Shown here: one piece after another, positions 8,394 through 16,875 of the stretch
How the letters are laid out: each line of letters starts with the position of its first letter
How positions within the stretch are numbered: the stretch's first letter is position 1
Source: Cryobacterium sp. SO1
GTDB lineage: Bacteria > Actinomycetota > Actinomycetes > Actinomycetales > Microbacteriaceae
DNA: 64,000 nt
Direction: 5' to 3'
NCBI RefSeq assembly: GCF_004210215.2
Contig: NZ_CP067394.1
Coordinates: forward strand, 3,720,001 to 3,784,000
Program-made: the position numbers and the translations under genes
Notes under the pieces: generated by a model
The model's input: only the letters and a program-made list of their open reading frames with translations
What the model was told of the DNA's origin: nothing
Databases searched by the model: none

Positions 8394-9104
8394 TCACGGG
8401 CGGGCGGCGGCGGCGAGCACGCGGCGGATGGCGTCGGGGTGGCTGAGGATGCGGAAGTGGCCGCCGGTGTCGATCCGCACGTTCTCGGCGCCGGGCAGGA
8501 TGCTGCCCTCGGGGATATGCGGATCGAACCGGCCGAACAGCGACACGACGCGCCCGTTCACGCGCTCATCCCCCGACAGGGCCAGCAGCGCCGGATGCTT
8601 CACCCTGAAATCGCGAAGGCTGGGGGTGACCATGTACCGGGCGTAGCGCGAACCGGAGAATGGCGTGCTGACCGCCACCATCCGCTCGACGCGGTGGTCG
8701 GGATCGAGCTGCGACATCAGATATTTGCCGATCAGACCGCCCTTGCTGTGCGCCACGATCACCAGGCCGTGCAGGTGGCGATCACGCAGGTACTCGGCCA
8801 CGATCTCGGCCGACGGCACAACCGGCCGACGGTTGGTGTTCAACACTGTCACCACGTGCACCGGATGCCCCGCCTCGTGCAGCGCCTCGATGAGCGGCCG
8901 CATGAAGTGCCAGTCTTCGTAGATCCCCGGGATGATCAGCACCGGCGCCTGATCGCCAGAGGCGTACCTCTCGGGTGATGTGCGCGAGACGGCGCCACGC
9001 AGCTGAGCGCTCACCGCGTACCTGTAGTCCAGCAGCCAGGAGCCGGCCTTCCACAGGCCCTCCCGCAGCCCACGCCGGTCCGCTCTCCCCGGCGAGCCAG
9101 TCAC
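8394..9104 (-). CDS. Alpha/beta hydrolase, lipase-like
   Basis: 236 aa. The oxyanion region LIIPGIYEDW (residues 55-65), the nucleophile elbow AHSKGG with Ser in the GxSxG-type position (first Gly replaced by Ala), and a C-terminal TGGHF with the probable catalytic His follow the lipase pattern of PGAP1/LipB-like hydrolases. There is no signal peptide, so it is probably cytoplasmic or membrane-associated. The GTG start overlaps the stop of the preceding hydrolase by four bases. It closes an operon with a second hydrolase and a lipid-kinase-like gene, suggesting a role with lipids; the substrate is unknown. Confidence 0.75.
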   Translation of the reverse strand: MTGSPGRADRRGLREGLWKAGSWLLDYRYAVSAQLRGAVSRTSPERYASGDQAPVLIIPGIYEDWHFMRPLIEALHEAGHPVHVVTVLNTNRRPVVPSAEIVAEYLRDRHLHGLVIVAHSKGGLIGKYLMSQLDPDHRVERMVAVSTPFSGSRYARYMVTPSLRDFRVKHPALLALSGDERVNGRVVSLFGRFDPHIPEGSILPGAENVRIDTGGHFRILSHPDAIRRVLAAAARP

Positions 9105-9955
9105 GGCGCGACCGCTCCGTTCGCAGCGTCCTCGCCGATCGGTGCCGCCGGCGTGTGCGCGTGCAGACGGATGGCAGCCGCCGTGGCGGTGGCGGCGCTG
9201 AACTGCACGAGGTGCCGGCCGGGCAGCTCGAGCAGCCGGCCCCGCGGCGCCTGGGCAGCCAGGTGCACACCCCAGTCGTGCCGGGACACCGGGTCATCCT
9301 TTCCGCGGATCACCAGGGTGGGTGCCAGAACCTCGCGCAGCCGCAGGTCGGTGCGATAGGCGAGCATCGGCCGCAACGTGGCCAGGTACCAGCGCGGACC
9401 ACAGCGTAGGTAGTCACCCAGCACGATGAACGTACCGGTAGCGGGTTCCTTGAGGGTGTCCCTGGCCAGGTCGAGGGCCTGGAGCGGCACCGACCCACGG
9501 GCCGGGTCGGTGACTCCGCCGATCAGCACCAGGTGCGACACCAGCGCCGGGTGCCGCACGGTCGTCTCGGTCACGAACTGGGCGCCCATAGAATGACCGA
9601 CCAAGACGACGGGGCCGGCGCTCAGCGTCGGCAGCAGTTCGGCAAGGTAGTCGGCGAACTGCTCGATCGAGACGCCGTCCTCCGGCTTGGGCGATCGGCC
9701 GAAGCCGGGCAGGTCCACCGAGTGCACGGCACCGGCGCCGGCGAGCTCCCGGTGCAGTCGTTCGAGGTATCGGTGCGACATGCCGATCCCGTGCACGAGC
9801 ACGAACACCGGCGCATCCGTCGTGCCCGGGCCGGGAGTGGAGGCCACGGTCACGATCGCGCCGGAGACCGGCAGCAGCACCTCACTCAAGCGGCGGCGGC
9901 CGCGTGGTCGCGCACCCGCCGGCGCATAGCCCGGACTGGTGGGAACCCGGCTCAC
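9101..9955 (-). CDS. Alpha/beta fold hydrolase
   Basis: 284 aa. Typical order: oxyanion-hole motif VLVHGIGMSH, nucleophile elbow VGHSMGAQ, acid in IRGKDDPVS and catalytic His in PGRHLVQF. The frame stays open far upstream. I chose the GTG at 9955 because it forms a GTGA overlap with the stop of the kinase-like gene, and the upstream codons only mirror that gene. It is overlapped by four bases at each end, so all three genes of the operon are likely translated together. Esterase or lipase activity is inferred only from the fold. Confidence 0.78.
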   Translation of the reverse strand: MSRVPTSPGYAPAGARPRGRRRLSEVLLPVSGAIVTVASTPGPGTTDAPVFVLVHGIGMSHRYLERLHRELAGAGAVHSVDLPGFGRSPKPEDGVSIEQFADYLAELLPTLSAGPVVLVGHSMGAQFVTETTVRHPALVSHLVLIGGVTDPARGSVPLQALDLARDTLKEPATGTFIVLGDYLRCGPRWYLATLRPMLAYRTDLRLREVLAPTLVIRGKDDPVSRHDWGVHLAAQAPRGRLLELPGRHLVQFSAATATAAAIRLHAHTPAAPIGEDAANGAVAP

Positions 9956-10956
9956 TCCCGGGGCACCCGCACGCGCAGGCCGCCGGCATCCACCCGGGCC
10001 TTGAAGGCCGTCGCGGTGCCGAAGCCGTCGCCGTCGAGCTCGATCTCCTCGGGGTGGCTGAGCTTGACGACCACCTCGGTGCCCTTCACATAGTTGAGGG
10101 CTTCGACCTCCTTGGACATCATGCGGCGGCCGAGCGGGGTGCGGCGCAGCACCCCGTTCTCCCAGAGCACCTTCACCAGGATCTGCACCCAACTGAGGAA
10201 TCCCTCCGGGCGCAGCATTACGATCTCGAATTGGCCGTCGTCGATCACGGCTTCGGGCAGCAGCAGCACGTTCGCGGTGAGCAGCCCGGTGTTGCCCACG
10301 ATCATGGTGTGCGCGCGCACCGACTTGGTGCTGCCGCCGTCGAGGCTGTATTTCATGCGCAGCTGGTTCTTGTCGCGCAGGGCCGTGATGATCGCGCCCA
10401 CGTAGGCGAGCCAGCCAATCCGGGCCTTGAGCTCGTCGTTGGTGCTGGCGAGCATCTTGGCGTCCAGGCCCAGGCCGGCCATCACCAGGAACGCGTGCTT
10501 GCTCACTCTGTTGTCTTCATGACGGATGTCGATCCGGGCGATGTCGATCGGCCGGTCGACCCCGGTGAAGGCGGTGTGGATCGAGTGCTCGAGGTTGTCG
10601 AGGGCGAGGTTGAGGTTGCGCGCGAGCAGGTTGCCGGTGCCGGACGGCAGCAGGGCCAGTGCAGCGCTGCTGCCGTGCACGACCTCCGCCACGGCACGCA
10701 CGGTGCCGTCACCGCCGGCGGCGATCACGACGGTGGCGCCGGCATCGATGGCCTGCTGGGCTGCGCCCTGGCCCGGATCCTCCTTCGAGGTCTCGAACCA
10801 CAGCGTCTCGCCCCAGCCGGCCTGGGCCTGTTCTGCGGCCACGGCGCGCTTGATCGCGTCGAGGTCCACCTTGATCGGGTTGTAGACCACGGCGGCGACG
10901 CCGGTGCCGGCGTCGGTGTTGCTCGTGGTGGCGTCGACGTCTGTCAGTGACGACAT
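9952..10956 (-). CDS. Diacylglycerol kinase family lipid kinase
   Basis: 334 aa. The catalytic domain has the early YNPIK segment, the nucleotide-binding GGDGTVRAVAEVV and the PSGTGNLLARNL motif characteristic of DAGK_cat proteins (DgkB/YegS group); the rest is the beta-sandwich domain. The expected reaction is ATP-dependent phosphorylation of diacylglycerol or a related lipid alcohol at the membrane face. The ATG at 10956 is preceded by GAGGAG. First gene of the three-gene minus-strand operon with two hydrolases, an arrangement that suggests lipid turnover. Confidence 0.85.
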   Translation of the reverse strand: MSSLTDVDATTSNTDAGTGVAAVVYNPIKVDLDAIKRAVAAEQAQAGWGETLWFETSKEDPGQGAAQQAIDAGATVVIAAGGDGTVRAVAEVVHGSSAALALLPSGTGNLLARNLNLALDNLEHSIHTAFTGVDRPIDIARIDIRHEDNRVSKHAFLVMAGLGLDAKMLASTNDELKARIGWLAYVGAIITALRDKNQLRMKYSLDGGSTKSVRAHTMIVGNTGLLTANVLLLPEAVIDDGQFEIVMLRPEGFLSWVQILVKVLWENGVLRRTPLGRRMMSKEVEALNYVKGTEVVVKLSHPEEIELDGDGFGTATAFKARVDAGGLRVRVPRE

Positions 10957-11216
10957 GCGCGGTCTCCTCAGGCAAGTGAGCGGATGTTCACGCTCGGGTC
11001 GGTCCCGCTGCGGCCGGCAGCGTACGGGTGCACCTACGCTACACGGCCCATCCGCCCGGCAGGGTAAGACACAGGCACGCTCTCGTCGCGGCCACCCGCA
11101 CCGTGGATTGGTCAGGTGCAGGCGCGGCCCGGCCTGGAGGTGTCCTTCAGGCGGATTGACAGCGAACCAGACGGATTCGTGCGCGGCGGTCGCCCAAAGC
11201 CTGAGACGATATTCAG

Positions 11217-11840
11217 GTGACTTCTGCCACCCCGACCCCACCGCCGACCTCACCGTCGACTCCGACCCGGTCCCTTCGGGCATCCCGGCTGGCCTGGCCG
11301 GCCTTCGCCATCGCCCTGGTCGTGATCCTCATCGACCAGGCCAGCAAGTGGTGGGCTGAGGCGGCGCTCGGCGACGGGCAGACCATTCCCGTGATCGGCG
11401 ACCTGATCCGGTTCGTGCTCGTCTACAACCCGGGGGCCGCGTTCTCGATCGGCTCCGACTTCACCTGGGTGTTCGCGGTCGCCGCCGCCGCGGCCGTGGT
11501 GTGGATCACGACGCTCACCTGGCGGGTCGAGTCCCGGGGCTGGATGGTGGCCCTCGGCCTGCTGCTCGGCGGTGCCACCACGCACCTGGGCGACCGGCTC
11601 TTCCGCGATCCCGGCTTCGCCCGCGGCCACGTGGTGGACTTCATCGGCTACGGCAACCTGTTCATCGGCAACGTCGCCGACATCGCCATCTTCGCCGGGG
11701 CCATCATGCTGGCCATCCTCACCGTGATGGGCGTGCACCTGCGTCGCCCGGAGGCCGACCCGTCGGCCGAACCGGCTTCACCCGACCCCGGCCCTTCCGA
11801 CGCCGCCACCGCACCGGAGCACCCCGACACCAGGGCCTGA
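11217..11840 (+). CDS. lspA: Lipoprotein signal peptidase (signal peptidase II)
   Basis: Membrane aspartic protease that removes signal peptides from prolipoproteins after lipidation. 207 aa with four hydrophobic segments. Motifs: DQASKWWAE near the first helix, NPGAAFSIG, LGDRLFRDPGFARGHVVDFI containing the first catalytic Asp, and NVADIAIF containing the second. The N-terminal Pro/Ser/Thr-rich extension and the C-terminal acidic tail are typical of actinobacterial versions. It starts at GTG. Several predicted lipoproteins in this window (16453, 37636, 47129, 49617) would be its substrates. Confidence 0.92.
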   Translation: MTSATPTPPPTSPSTPTRSLRASRLAWPAFAIALVVILIDQASKWWAEAALGDGQTIPVIGDLIRFVLVYNPGAAFSIGSDFTWVFAVAAAAAVVWITTLTWRVESRGWMVALGLLLGGATTHLGDRLFRDPGFARGHVVDFIGYGNLFIGNVADIAIFAGAIMLAILTVMGVHLRRPEADPSAEPASPDPGPSDAATAPEHPDTRA

Positions 11841-11881
11841 GCCGACGACCCGACCAGCCGCCCGCTCCGCGCCGCCACCCT

Positions 11882-11887
11882 TAGGCT
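11882..11887 (+). promoter_or_regulatory. Probable -10 box for a leaderless transcript
   Basis: TAGGCT ends 7 nt before the ATG of the LLM oxidoreductase gene. With the usual spacing, transcription would begin at or next to the start codon. No Shine-Dalgarno sequence is present. Confidence 0.4.
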
Positions 11888-11894
11888 GGTCTAC

Positions 11895-12887
11895 ATGCGA
11901 TTCGGACTCTTCATTCCCCAGGGCTGGCGTCATGACCTCGTCGGCATCGACCCGGCCCAGCAGTGGGCCACCATGAGCGGCCTGGCCGCCCACGCGGATG
12001 CCGGTGCCTGGGAATCGATCTGGGTGTACGACCACTTCCACACCGTGCCGGTGCCGAGCGAGCAGGCCACCCACGAGGCGTGGACCCTGATGAGCGCCTT
12101 CGCGGCGACCACCAGCCGGGTGCGGCTGGGCCAGATGTGCACCTGCATGAGCTACCGCAACCCGGCCTACCTGGCCAAGGTCGCGTCCACGATCGACATC
12201 ATCTCCGGCGGCCGCGTCGAGATGGGCATCGGCGCCGGCTGGTACGAAAACGAGTGGCGGGCCTACGGCTACGGGTTCCCGCGCGCCGGGGAGCGTCTCG
12301 CCCGCCTCGACGAGGGGGTGCAGATCATGCAACAGGCCTGGACCACCGGAACCGCCACCCTGGACGGCGAGCACTACCAGGTGGACGGCGCGATCGTGCG
12401 GCCGCTCCCCCTGCAGGAGGGCGGCATCCCGATCTGGATCGCCGGCGGCGGCGAGAAGGTCACGCTGCGGATCGCCGCGCAGTATGCGAACTACACCAAC
12501 TTCGACGGCTCCCCTGAAGGCTTCACGCACAAAAGCGACCTGCTGCGCGAACACTGCGCCACGCTCGGCACCGATTTCGACGCCATCGTTCGCTCGGCAA
12601 ATTACAACACCGTGATCGGCCGCGACGAGGCCGAGGTCGCCGAGCGGCTGGAGGCGATCCAGGCCCGGGTCACCGCGTACCTCGGCGTGGACGGCGCGGC
12701 TGACTACATGGCCGAGTACCGCAGCGGCCAGGCGCAGGGGGTCGGCACACCCGAGCAGATCGTGGAGCGCCTGAACGGCATGAAGCAGCGCGGCCTCGGC
12801 TACGCGATCCACTACTTCCCCGAGGCGGCCTACGACCGGTCCGGCCTGGAATTGTTCGAGCGTGAGGTCATGCCGGCGCTGCTGTAG
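11895..12887 (+). CDS. LLM-class F420-dependent oxidoreductase
   Basis: 330 aa, luciferase-like monooxygenase fold. It opens MRFGLFIPQGW, with WVYDHFHTVP in the active-site barrel, RVRLGQMCTC, and the helix GRVEMGIGAGWYENE typical of F420-binding members. The family transfers hydride between coenzyme F420 and an organic substrate; the substrate cannot be read from sequence. An FMN-dependent enzyme is the alternative. It stands alone and probably has its own leaderless promoter. Confidence 0.85.
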   Translation: MRFGLFIPQGWRHDLVGIDPAQQWATMSGLAAHADAGAWESIWVYDHFHTVPVPSEQATHEAWTLMSAFAATTSRVRLGQMCTCMSYRNPAYLAKVASTIDIISGGRVEMGIGAGWYENEWRAYGYGFPRAGERLARLDEGVQIMQQAWTTGTATLDGEHYQVDGAIVRPLPLQEGGIPIWIAGGGEKVTLRIAAQYANYTNFDGSPEGFTHKSDLLREHCATLGTDFDAIVRSANYNTVIGRDEAEVAERLEAIQARVTAYLGVDGAADYMAEYRSGQAQGVGTPEQIVERLNGMKQRGLGYAIHYFPEAAYDRSGLELFEREVMPALL

Positions 12888-12906
12888 TCCCGCACCGCCC
12901 ACCTGT

Positions 12907-12965
12907 TCCCCGTGCGGACTTATGGGTCCGGCACACCGGGCGCAAAAGTCCGCTTCGGGACCAGT
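12907..12965. repeat. Palindromic intergenic repeat, family B, copy 2
   Basis: Contains CGTGCGGACTTATGGGTCCG, then CACACCGGGCGCAAAAGTCCGC. It matches the reverse complement of 8320-8376 over most of its length. It sits about 20 bp past the LLM gene, so it may also act as a transcription end. Confidence 0.65.
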
Positions 12966-12970
12966 CACGG

Positions 12971-13072
12971 AGGCGGATGCGGATGCGGCGGCGGCGGCGG
13001 ATGCGGATGCGGATGCGGATGCGGCGGCGGCGGCGGCGGATGCGGATGCGGATGCGGATGCGATGCGATGCG
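12971..13072. repeat. GCGGAT hexanucleotide and GCG trinucleotide tract
   Basis: About 100 bp built of GCGGAT blocks separated by GCG runs and closing with GCGAT pentamers. It lies in the upstream region of the methyltransferase gene. No promoter or coding role is evident. Confidence 0.85.
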
Positions 13073-13176
13073 ATAATCGAACAGGTCGCGGGAGCCTTCT
13101 GCCCCGCAGAGCCGACCGAGCGTCCCGGCGCACGAACCCGGGCGGATACGACACCTAGCGGCACAGAACGGACACC

Positions 13177-14322
13177 ATGTCCATCACGAACAGCCCCGGC
13201 AGCACCGCGACGGCCGACATCCGCTGGCAGACCGGCGAGACCGAGCACACCGCCCACTGGCACTCGGAGGGTGGTTGGCCCGCGCCCCGCCGCGTGGTCG
13301 TCGTTGACGACACCCTCACCGCGGATGCCGCGTACCGGATGGCCAAGTCCGGCACCGGCCTGCTCTGGCAGGGCGACTTCCAGAACGCCCGCCAGCTGCT
13401 CACCGCGATGGCCCGGCGGGTGGACCGGCACCGCCGCACCCCCGCGACCGACCTGCGGGCCGCGTTCGAGGCTGGCCGTACCGAGGCCCTCCGCCGCGCC
13501 CGACTGCTGGGCCTGGTGCTCGTGCAGCTCGACACCGACCACACCCTGAGCCTGCGCCGCGCGCCCGACGTGCGGCAGGCCGCCGACGAGGCCTACGGCC
13601 CCGGCACTGCCCCGGTGGTGCTGTCACTACGGGAACTGCTCGGCGTGATCGGCGCCCACGAATGGCGCACCAAGGGGGTGCCGGTCCCGGCGCTCGGCGC
13701 CAGCATCCATCCGCATTACGGCGTCTTCTCGCCGGTGCGCGGCGAGTACCTCGACCTCATCGCCACAGCGCCGCTACCGGCGACCGGGCTGGCGTTCGAC
13801 ATCGGCACCGGCTCCGGGGTGATCGCCGCGATGCTCGCCCAGCGCGGCTTCGACCGCGTCGTGGCCACCGACATGGAACACCGCGCGCTGGCCTGCGCCC
13901 GCGAGAACCTGCAACGTCTGGGCTACGCCGACCGGGTCGAGATCATGCACGCCGACCTGTTTCCGGCCGGACGCGCCGACCTCGTGGTGTGCAACCCGCC
14001 CTGGCTGCCGGCCTCGGCCGCCACCAGCACCGACGCCGCCGTCTACGACCCGGAGAGCCGCATGCTGCGCGGCTTCCTGGCCGGGCTCGCCGGGCACCTC
14101 ACCGACAACGGCGAGGGCTGGTTGATCCTCTCCAACCTGGCCGAGCTGCTCGGGCTGCGCTCCCGCGGCGCACTGCTCGACCTGATCGACGACGCGGGCC
14201 TCGCGGTGATCGCACGCCTGGACATCCGCCCCACCCATCGCAAGCTGGCCGACACTGCCGACCCGCTGCACGCGGCGCGCACAGCCGAGGTCACCTCGCT
14301 CTGGCGGCTGCGCCGGGCCTGA
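13177..14322 (+). CDS. Class I SAM-dependent methyltransferase
   Basis: 381 aa. The first 180 residues are a distinct N-terminal domain. The Rossmann methyltransferase domain then shows the SAM-binding motif FDIGTGSGVIAAML, an acidic ATDMEHRA at the second strand, and the catalytic-type VCNPPWLPA. NPPW/NPPY marks the PrmC/HemK and RlmG/RsmC group, which methylate Gln side chains or nucleic-acid amino groups. The substrate is not determined. The ATG at 13177 is the likely start. Confidence 0.8.
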   Translation: MSITNSPGSTATADIRWQTGETEHTAHWHSEGGWPAPRRVVVVDDTLTADAAYRMAKSGTGLLWQGDFQNARQLLTAMARRVDRHRRTPATDLRAAFEAGRTEALRRARLLGLVLVQLDTDHTLSLRRAPDVRQAADEAYGPGTAPVVLSLRELLGVIGAHEWRTKGVPVPALGASIHPHYGVFSPVRGEYLDLIATAPLPATGLAFDIGTGSGVIAAMLAQRGFDRVVATDMEHRALACARENLQRLGYADRVEIMHADLFPAGRADLVVCNPPWLPASAATSTDAAVYDPESRMLRGFLAGLAGHLTDNGEGWLILSNLAELLGLRSRGALLDLIDDAGLAVIARLDIRPTHRKLADTADPLHAARTAEVTSLWRLRRA

Positions 14323-14335
14323 TCATCAGGTCGCG

Positions 14336-14465
14336 TCAGTTGGCACTTGAGGCCCTCGACGTCTCGCTGACGGAGCTTCAACTGGCATGTCGGCGGCGCG
14401 GCCCACGGCGACTTGCCACGTGACGCCCAGTGAGGATGCCGACGAGGGCCCCAACTGGCAACTCA
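14336..14465. repeat. Imperfect inverted repeat, intergenic
   Basis: Left arm GTCAGTTGGCACTTGAGGCC (14336) and right arm CGAGGGCCCCAACTGGCAAC (14442) pair with a few mismatches. Between them are further TTGGCA/TGCCA words. It fills the gap between the convergent methyltransferase and DUF1622 genes. Confidence 0.6.
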
Positions 14466-14489
14466 CCCATCGACTCACCCGGTGAGCCG

Positions 14490-14870
14490 TCACTCCGGCG
14501 ACGGCGAGGACCCCGTCTTGCCCGCCGTGCGCCACCGGGCCCACGGCCAGACGCCGTCCATCTCCACCTCGAGCGAGAAGCTCAACAGCACCCGGATGAT
14601 CACGATCGCGCCGAGCACCAGCACGCTCTCCACCGTGGGTTCCACCACGATGGTGCGGATGATGTCGGCCACGATCAGCACCTCAAGGCCCAGCAGGATG
14701 GCCCGGCCGAGCTCCCGCCGCATGACCTGGTACGCCGTCGGCCGAGTGTCGGTCCGCAGCATTTTCGGGATGCCGGCCAGCAGGGCCGCCAGCCCGCCGA
14801 ACACCATGATCGCCGCGCCGACCACCTCGACCACCCGCACGGCCGCTTCGACCACTGCCTCGAACGTCAT
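14490..14870 (-). CDS. DUF1622 family membrane protein
   Basis: 126 aa with about three hydrophobic helices: residues 6-30, a segment around LGRAILLGLEVLIVADIIRT, and VLVLGAIVIIRVLLSF. The RRELGRAILLGLE element is typical of DUF1622, a family of small integral membrane proteins without known function. I chose the ATG at 14870, preceded by a GAGAGGGGG stretch; the frame stays open further upstream into a repeat. The C-terminus is a hydrophilic Ser/Pro tail. Confidence 0.75.
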   Translation of the reverse strand: MTFEAVVEAAVRVVEVVGAAIMVFGGLAALLAGIPKMLRTDTRPTAYQVMRRELGRAILLGLEVLIVADIIRTIVVEPTVESVLVLGAIVIIRVLLSFSLEVEMDGVWPWARWRTAGKTGSSPSPE

Positions 14871-14919
14871 CCGCGCCCCCTCTCTGGCGCGAAGATACTC
14901 CCCCACCCGCTCCCCGGCT

Positions 14920-14980
14920 CGCGAACCGTGACTTAAGCCCCGAAAACGCGCGGGTTTTGGGGCTTTTCTCACGGTTCGCG
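14920..14980. repeat. 61-bp palindromic repeat, family A, copy 1
   Basis: CGCGAACCGTGA at one end pairs perfectly with TCACGGTTCGCG at the other, and an inner AAGCCCC pairs with GGGGCTT. It is the most symmetrical of three copies (others at 27339 and 27988). It borders the IS110 insertion. Confidence 0.85.
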
Positions 14981-15002
14981 GGGGGTGCCCCTATGTGTTT
15001 CG

Positions 15003-16202
15003 TCAAGTCTTGATGGGGGTTTTGTTTTCGTAGAGCGTGCCATCGCGGAGCATGGCGTAGAGCACGTCACAGCGTCGGCGGGCGAGGGCTATGAGGGCTT
15101 GGTTATGGCGTTTACCTTGGGCGATCTTGCGGTCGTAGTAGGTGCGTGAGACGGGGTCGCTGAGGGCCGCGAAGGCGGAGAGGAACAGCGTGCGTTTGAG
15201 GACTTTGTTGCCACGCCGTGAGGGGTGCTCGCCTCGGATGGATGATCCGGAGCGTCTGGTGACCGGCGCCAGGCCGGCGTAGGAAGCGAGGTGGCCGGCG
15301 GTGGCGAACTCCTTGCCGGAGATCTCGGTGATGACACGGGCGGCGGTCCTCACACCGACCCCGGGCATGCTCGTGATGATCGGTTCCAGTGGGTTGGCGT
15401 CGACGAGCTCGGCGACCTCGACGGCAATTTCGGTGCGTTGGCGGTGGAGCGTGCTGAGCTGCTCGGCGAGGCGCGGCAGCACGGCGCGTGTGGCGTGGGT
15501 GCCACCAACGATGACGGTCTGCTCGGAGAGCGCCTGGAAGATTTCCTCTGCTAAGCGGCGGCCCATCCGTGGCGCGAGCTTGATGAGGCGGTTGCCGACC
15601 CGGACCCTCCCGGCGGCCGTCAGTGCTGTCGGTGTCGGGTATTTCTGGAGGAGATCCAGGACGGCCGGGTGGTCGAGGTGCGGGCCCAGTACCCGCTCCA
15701 ACGCTGGGTGGATCTGCATCAGCAGCCCCCGGATCCGGTTGCTGGTGGCGGTCATCTGGCCGACGATGTCATCGTCGAATCCGCACAGCATCGATAGTTC
15801 AGCGATCTGCTCGTCTTCAAGGCGCAGCGGGCGCAGAGCGTGCGGGAGGGTGCGGGCAGCTTCGGCGATGATGGCCGCGTCGCGGGCATCCGTCTTTGCC
15901 TCACCGGGGTGCAAGTCGGCGATTCGACGCATAGCCAGCCCGGGCAAATAGGCCACGAGGATGCCTTCGGCATAAGCGACGGCGACGGGCAGAGCGCCGA
16001 CTGTTTCGGGCTGGTCGACGACTAGGAGGACCTGCCCGCGGACCTTGAGTTTCTGGATCACGGCGCGCAGTCTTGCCTCGTCATTGGGGAGCGCTTTGTC
16101 ATAGAGGCGTTTCCCAGAGCGGTCCAGAGCGACCGCGTGATGTTCGCTTTTTCCAACGTCAACACCGATGAACACGTCGACGCTGTCGTAATTCTCAATC
16201 AT
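15003..16202 (-). CDS. IS110 family transposase
   Basis: About 399 aa. The RuvC-like DEDD domain begins at FIGVDVGKSEHH (first Asp) and includes KTDARDAAIIAEA. The C-terminal transposase_20 domain has SMPGVGVRTAARVI and GLAPVTRRSGSS with its conserved Ser. The start is taken at the ATG at 16202 (MIENYDSVD); ATGs at 16220 and 16250 are possible. It appears intact. Confidence 0.88.
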   Translation of the reverse strand: MIENYDSVDVFIGVDVGKSEHHAVALDRSGKRLYDKALPNDEARLRAVIQKLKVRGQVLLVVDQPETVGALPVAVAYAEGILVAYLPGLAMRRIADLHPGEAKTDARDAAIIAEAARTLPHALRPLRLEDEQIAELSMLCGFDDDIVGQMTATSNRIRGLLMQIHPALERVLGPHLDHPAVLDLLQKYPTPTALTAAGRVRVGNRLIKLAPRMGRRLAEEIFQALSEQTVIVGGTHATRAVLPRLAEQLSTLHRQRTEIAVEVAELVDANPLEPIITSMPGVGVRTAARVITEISGKEFATAGHLASYAGLAPVTRRSGSSIRGEHPSRRGNKVLKRTLFLSAFAALSDPVSRTYYDRKIAQGKRHNQALIALARRRCDVLYAMLRDGTLYENKTPIKT

Positions 16203-16440
16203 GAGTTTCCCGTCAGCCATGCGGATTAGTTGGCCTGTCCACGGCATCAAGTCTCGGCATCCACGTTACGTTCGACCCAGAAACGAGTTCCAGTCGAGCC
16301 CCTATTAGCGATCACCCAATGCCAGTCAGGCCCGGTGACAACACCCCCCGGATCATTAACGACTGGGGGCAACAACCATGCCGGGCCTAACAGGCCAACA
16401 CCCTTCAGAAGCAAGCTTCAAGGGCTACTTACAAGGTAAC
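16203..16440 (-). ncRNA. Candidate IS110 bridge RNA region
   Basis: The 5' flank of the transposase is non-coding and rich in stem-loops: 16401-16424 (CCCTT/AAGGG around GAAG/CTTC), 16384-16396 (GGCC/GGCC), and a CCCCC/GGGGG pairing at 16344-16369. In IS110-group elements this flank encodes the bridge RNA that pairs with target and donor DNA. That assignment comes from family knowledge; the RNA ends and guide loops cannot be fixed by eye. Confidence 0.4.
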
Positions 16441-16452
16441 GGGGGGGGGACG

Positions 16453-16875
16453 CTAGTCGCTCACGACGGCGATTCCGGTGCTGGCGGATGCGTCGGCCAG
16501 GCTGCCCGCATTGGTCACGTCGGTGAAGCCCAGCGCGGTCATCTGTGCAAGGGCCGCCTCGGCGCGCGAGCCGGTTCGGCAGTACACGATGTACTCGGCA
16601 TCGGTGGGCAGGGCGGCGATGCGGTCGGTGAAATCCGCCGCCTGCACGTCAATGTTCATCGCGCCGTCGAGGTGGCCCTCGGCGTACTCGGCGGGCGTGC
16701 GCACGTCGATGATCGTGCTCAGGAGCAACGGAGCGGTGGTGGAGTCCGGCGTTGTCTGCGGGCCGATGGTCTCGGTGCTCGGCGAGGTGCCCGGCGAGGA
16801 CGTGCCGGCGGAGCAGCCGGCGAGGCCGAGGGCACCGGCCAGGGTCAGCACGAGGGCGAGGCGGGGGGTCTTCAT
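16453..16875 (-). CDS. Rhodanese-domain lipoprotein
   Basis: 140 aa. The signal peptide ends in a lipobox (GALGLAGC), so the protein should be anchored outside the membrane. After a Ser/Thr/Pro linker, a single rhodanese domain runs from IDVRTPAEYAEGHLDGA to the active-site loop VYCRTGSRAE, with the sulfur-carrying Cys in place. It overlaps the upstream membrane-protein gene by four bases and follows a CsoR/CstR-like operator, pointing to persulfide or thiosulfate handling at the cell surface. The IS110 element lies about 12 bp past its stop and has not disrupted it. Confidence 0.82.
   Translation of the reverse strand: MKTPRLALVLTLAGALGLAGCSAGTSSPGTSPSTETIGPQTTPDSTTAPLLLSTIIDVRTPAEYAEGHLDGAMNIDVQAADFTDRIAALPTDAEYIVYCRTGSRAEAALAQMTALGFTDVTNAGSLADASASTGIAVVSD

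Larger units (their letters stand above)
14986..16440 (-). mobile_element. IS110-family insertion sequence
   Basis: One DEDD transposase gene with a very short 3' flank and a 238-bp non-coding 5' flank, the IS110-group layout. It is bounded on both sides by G-runs (14980-14985 and 16441-16449), so the target was probably a G-tract just downstream of the rhodanese gene. No terminal inverted repeats are seen, as expected for this family. The borders are inferred from the G-runs. Confidence 0.7.
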
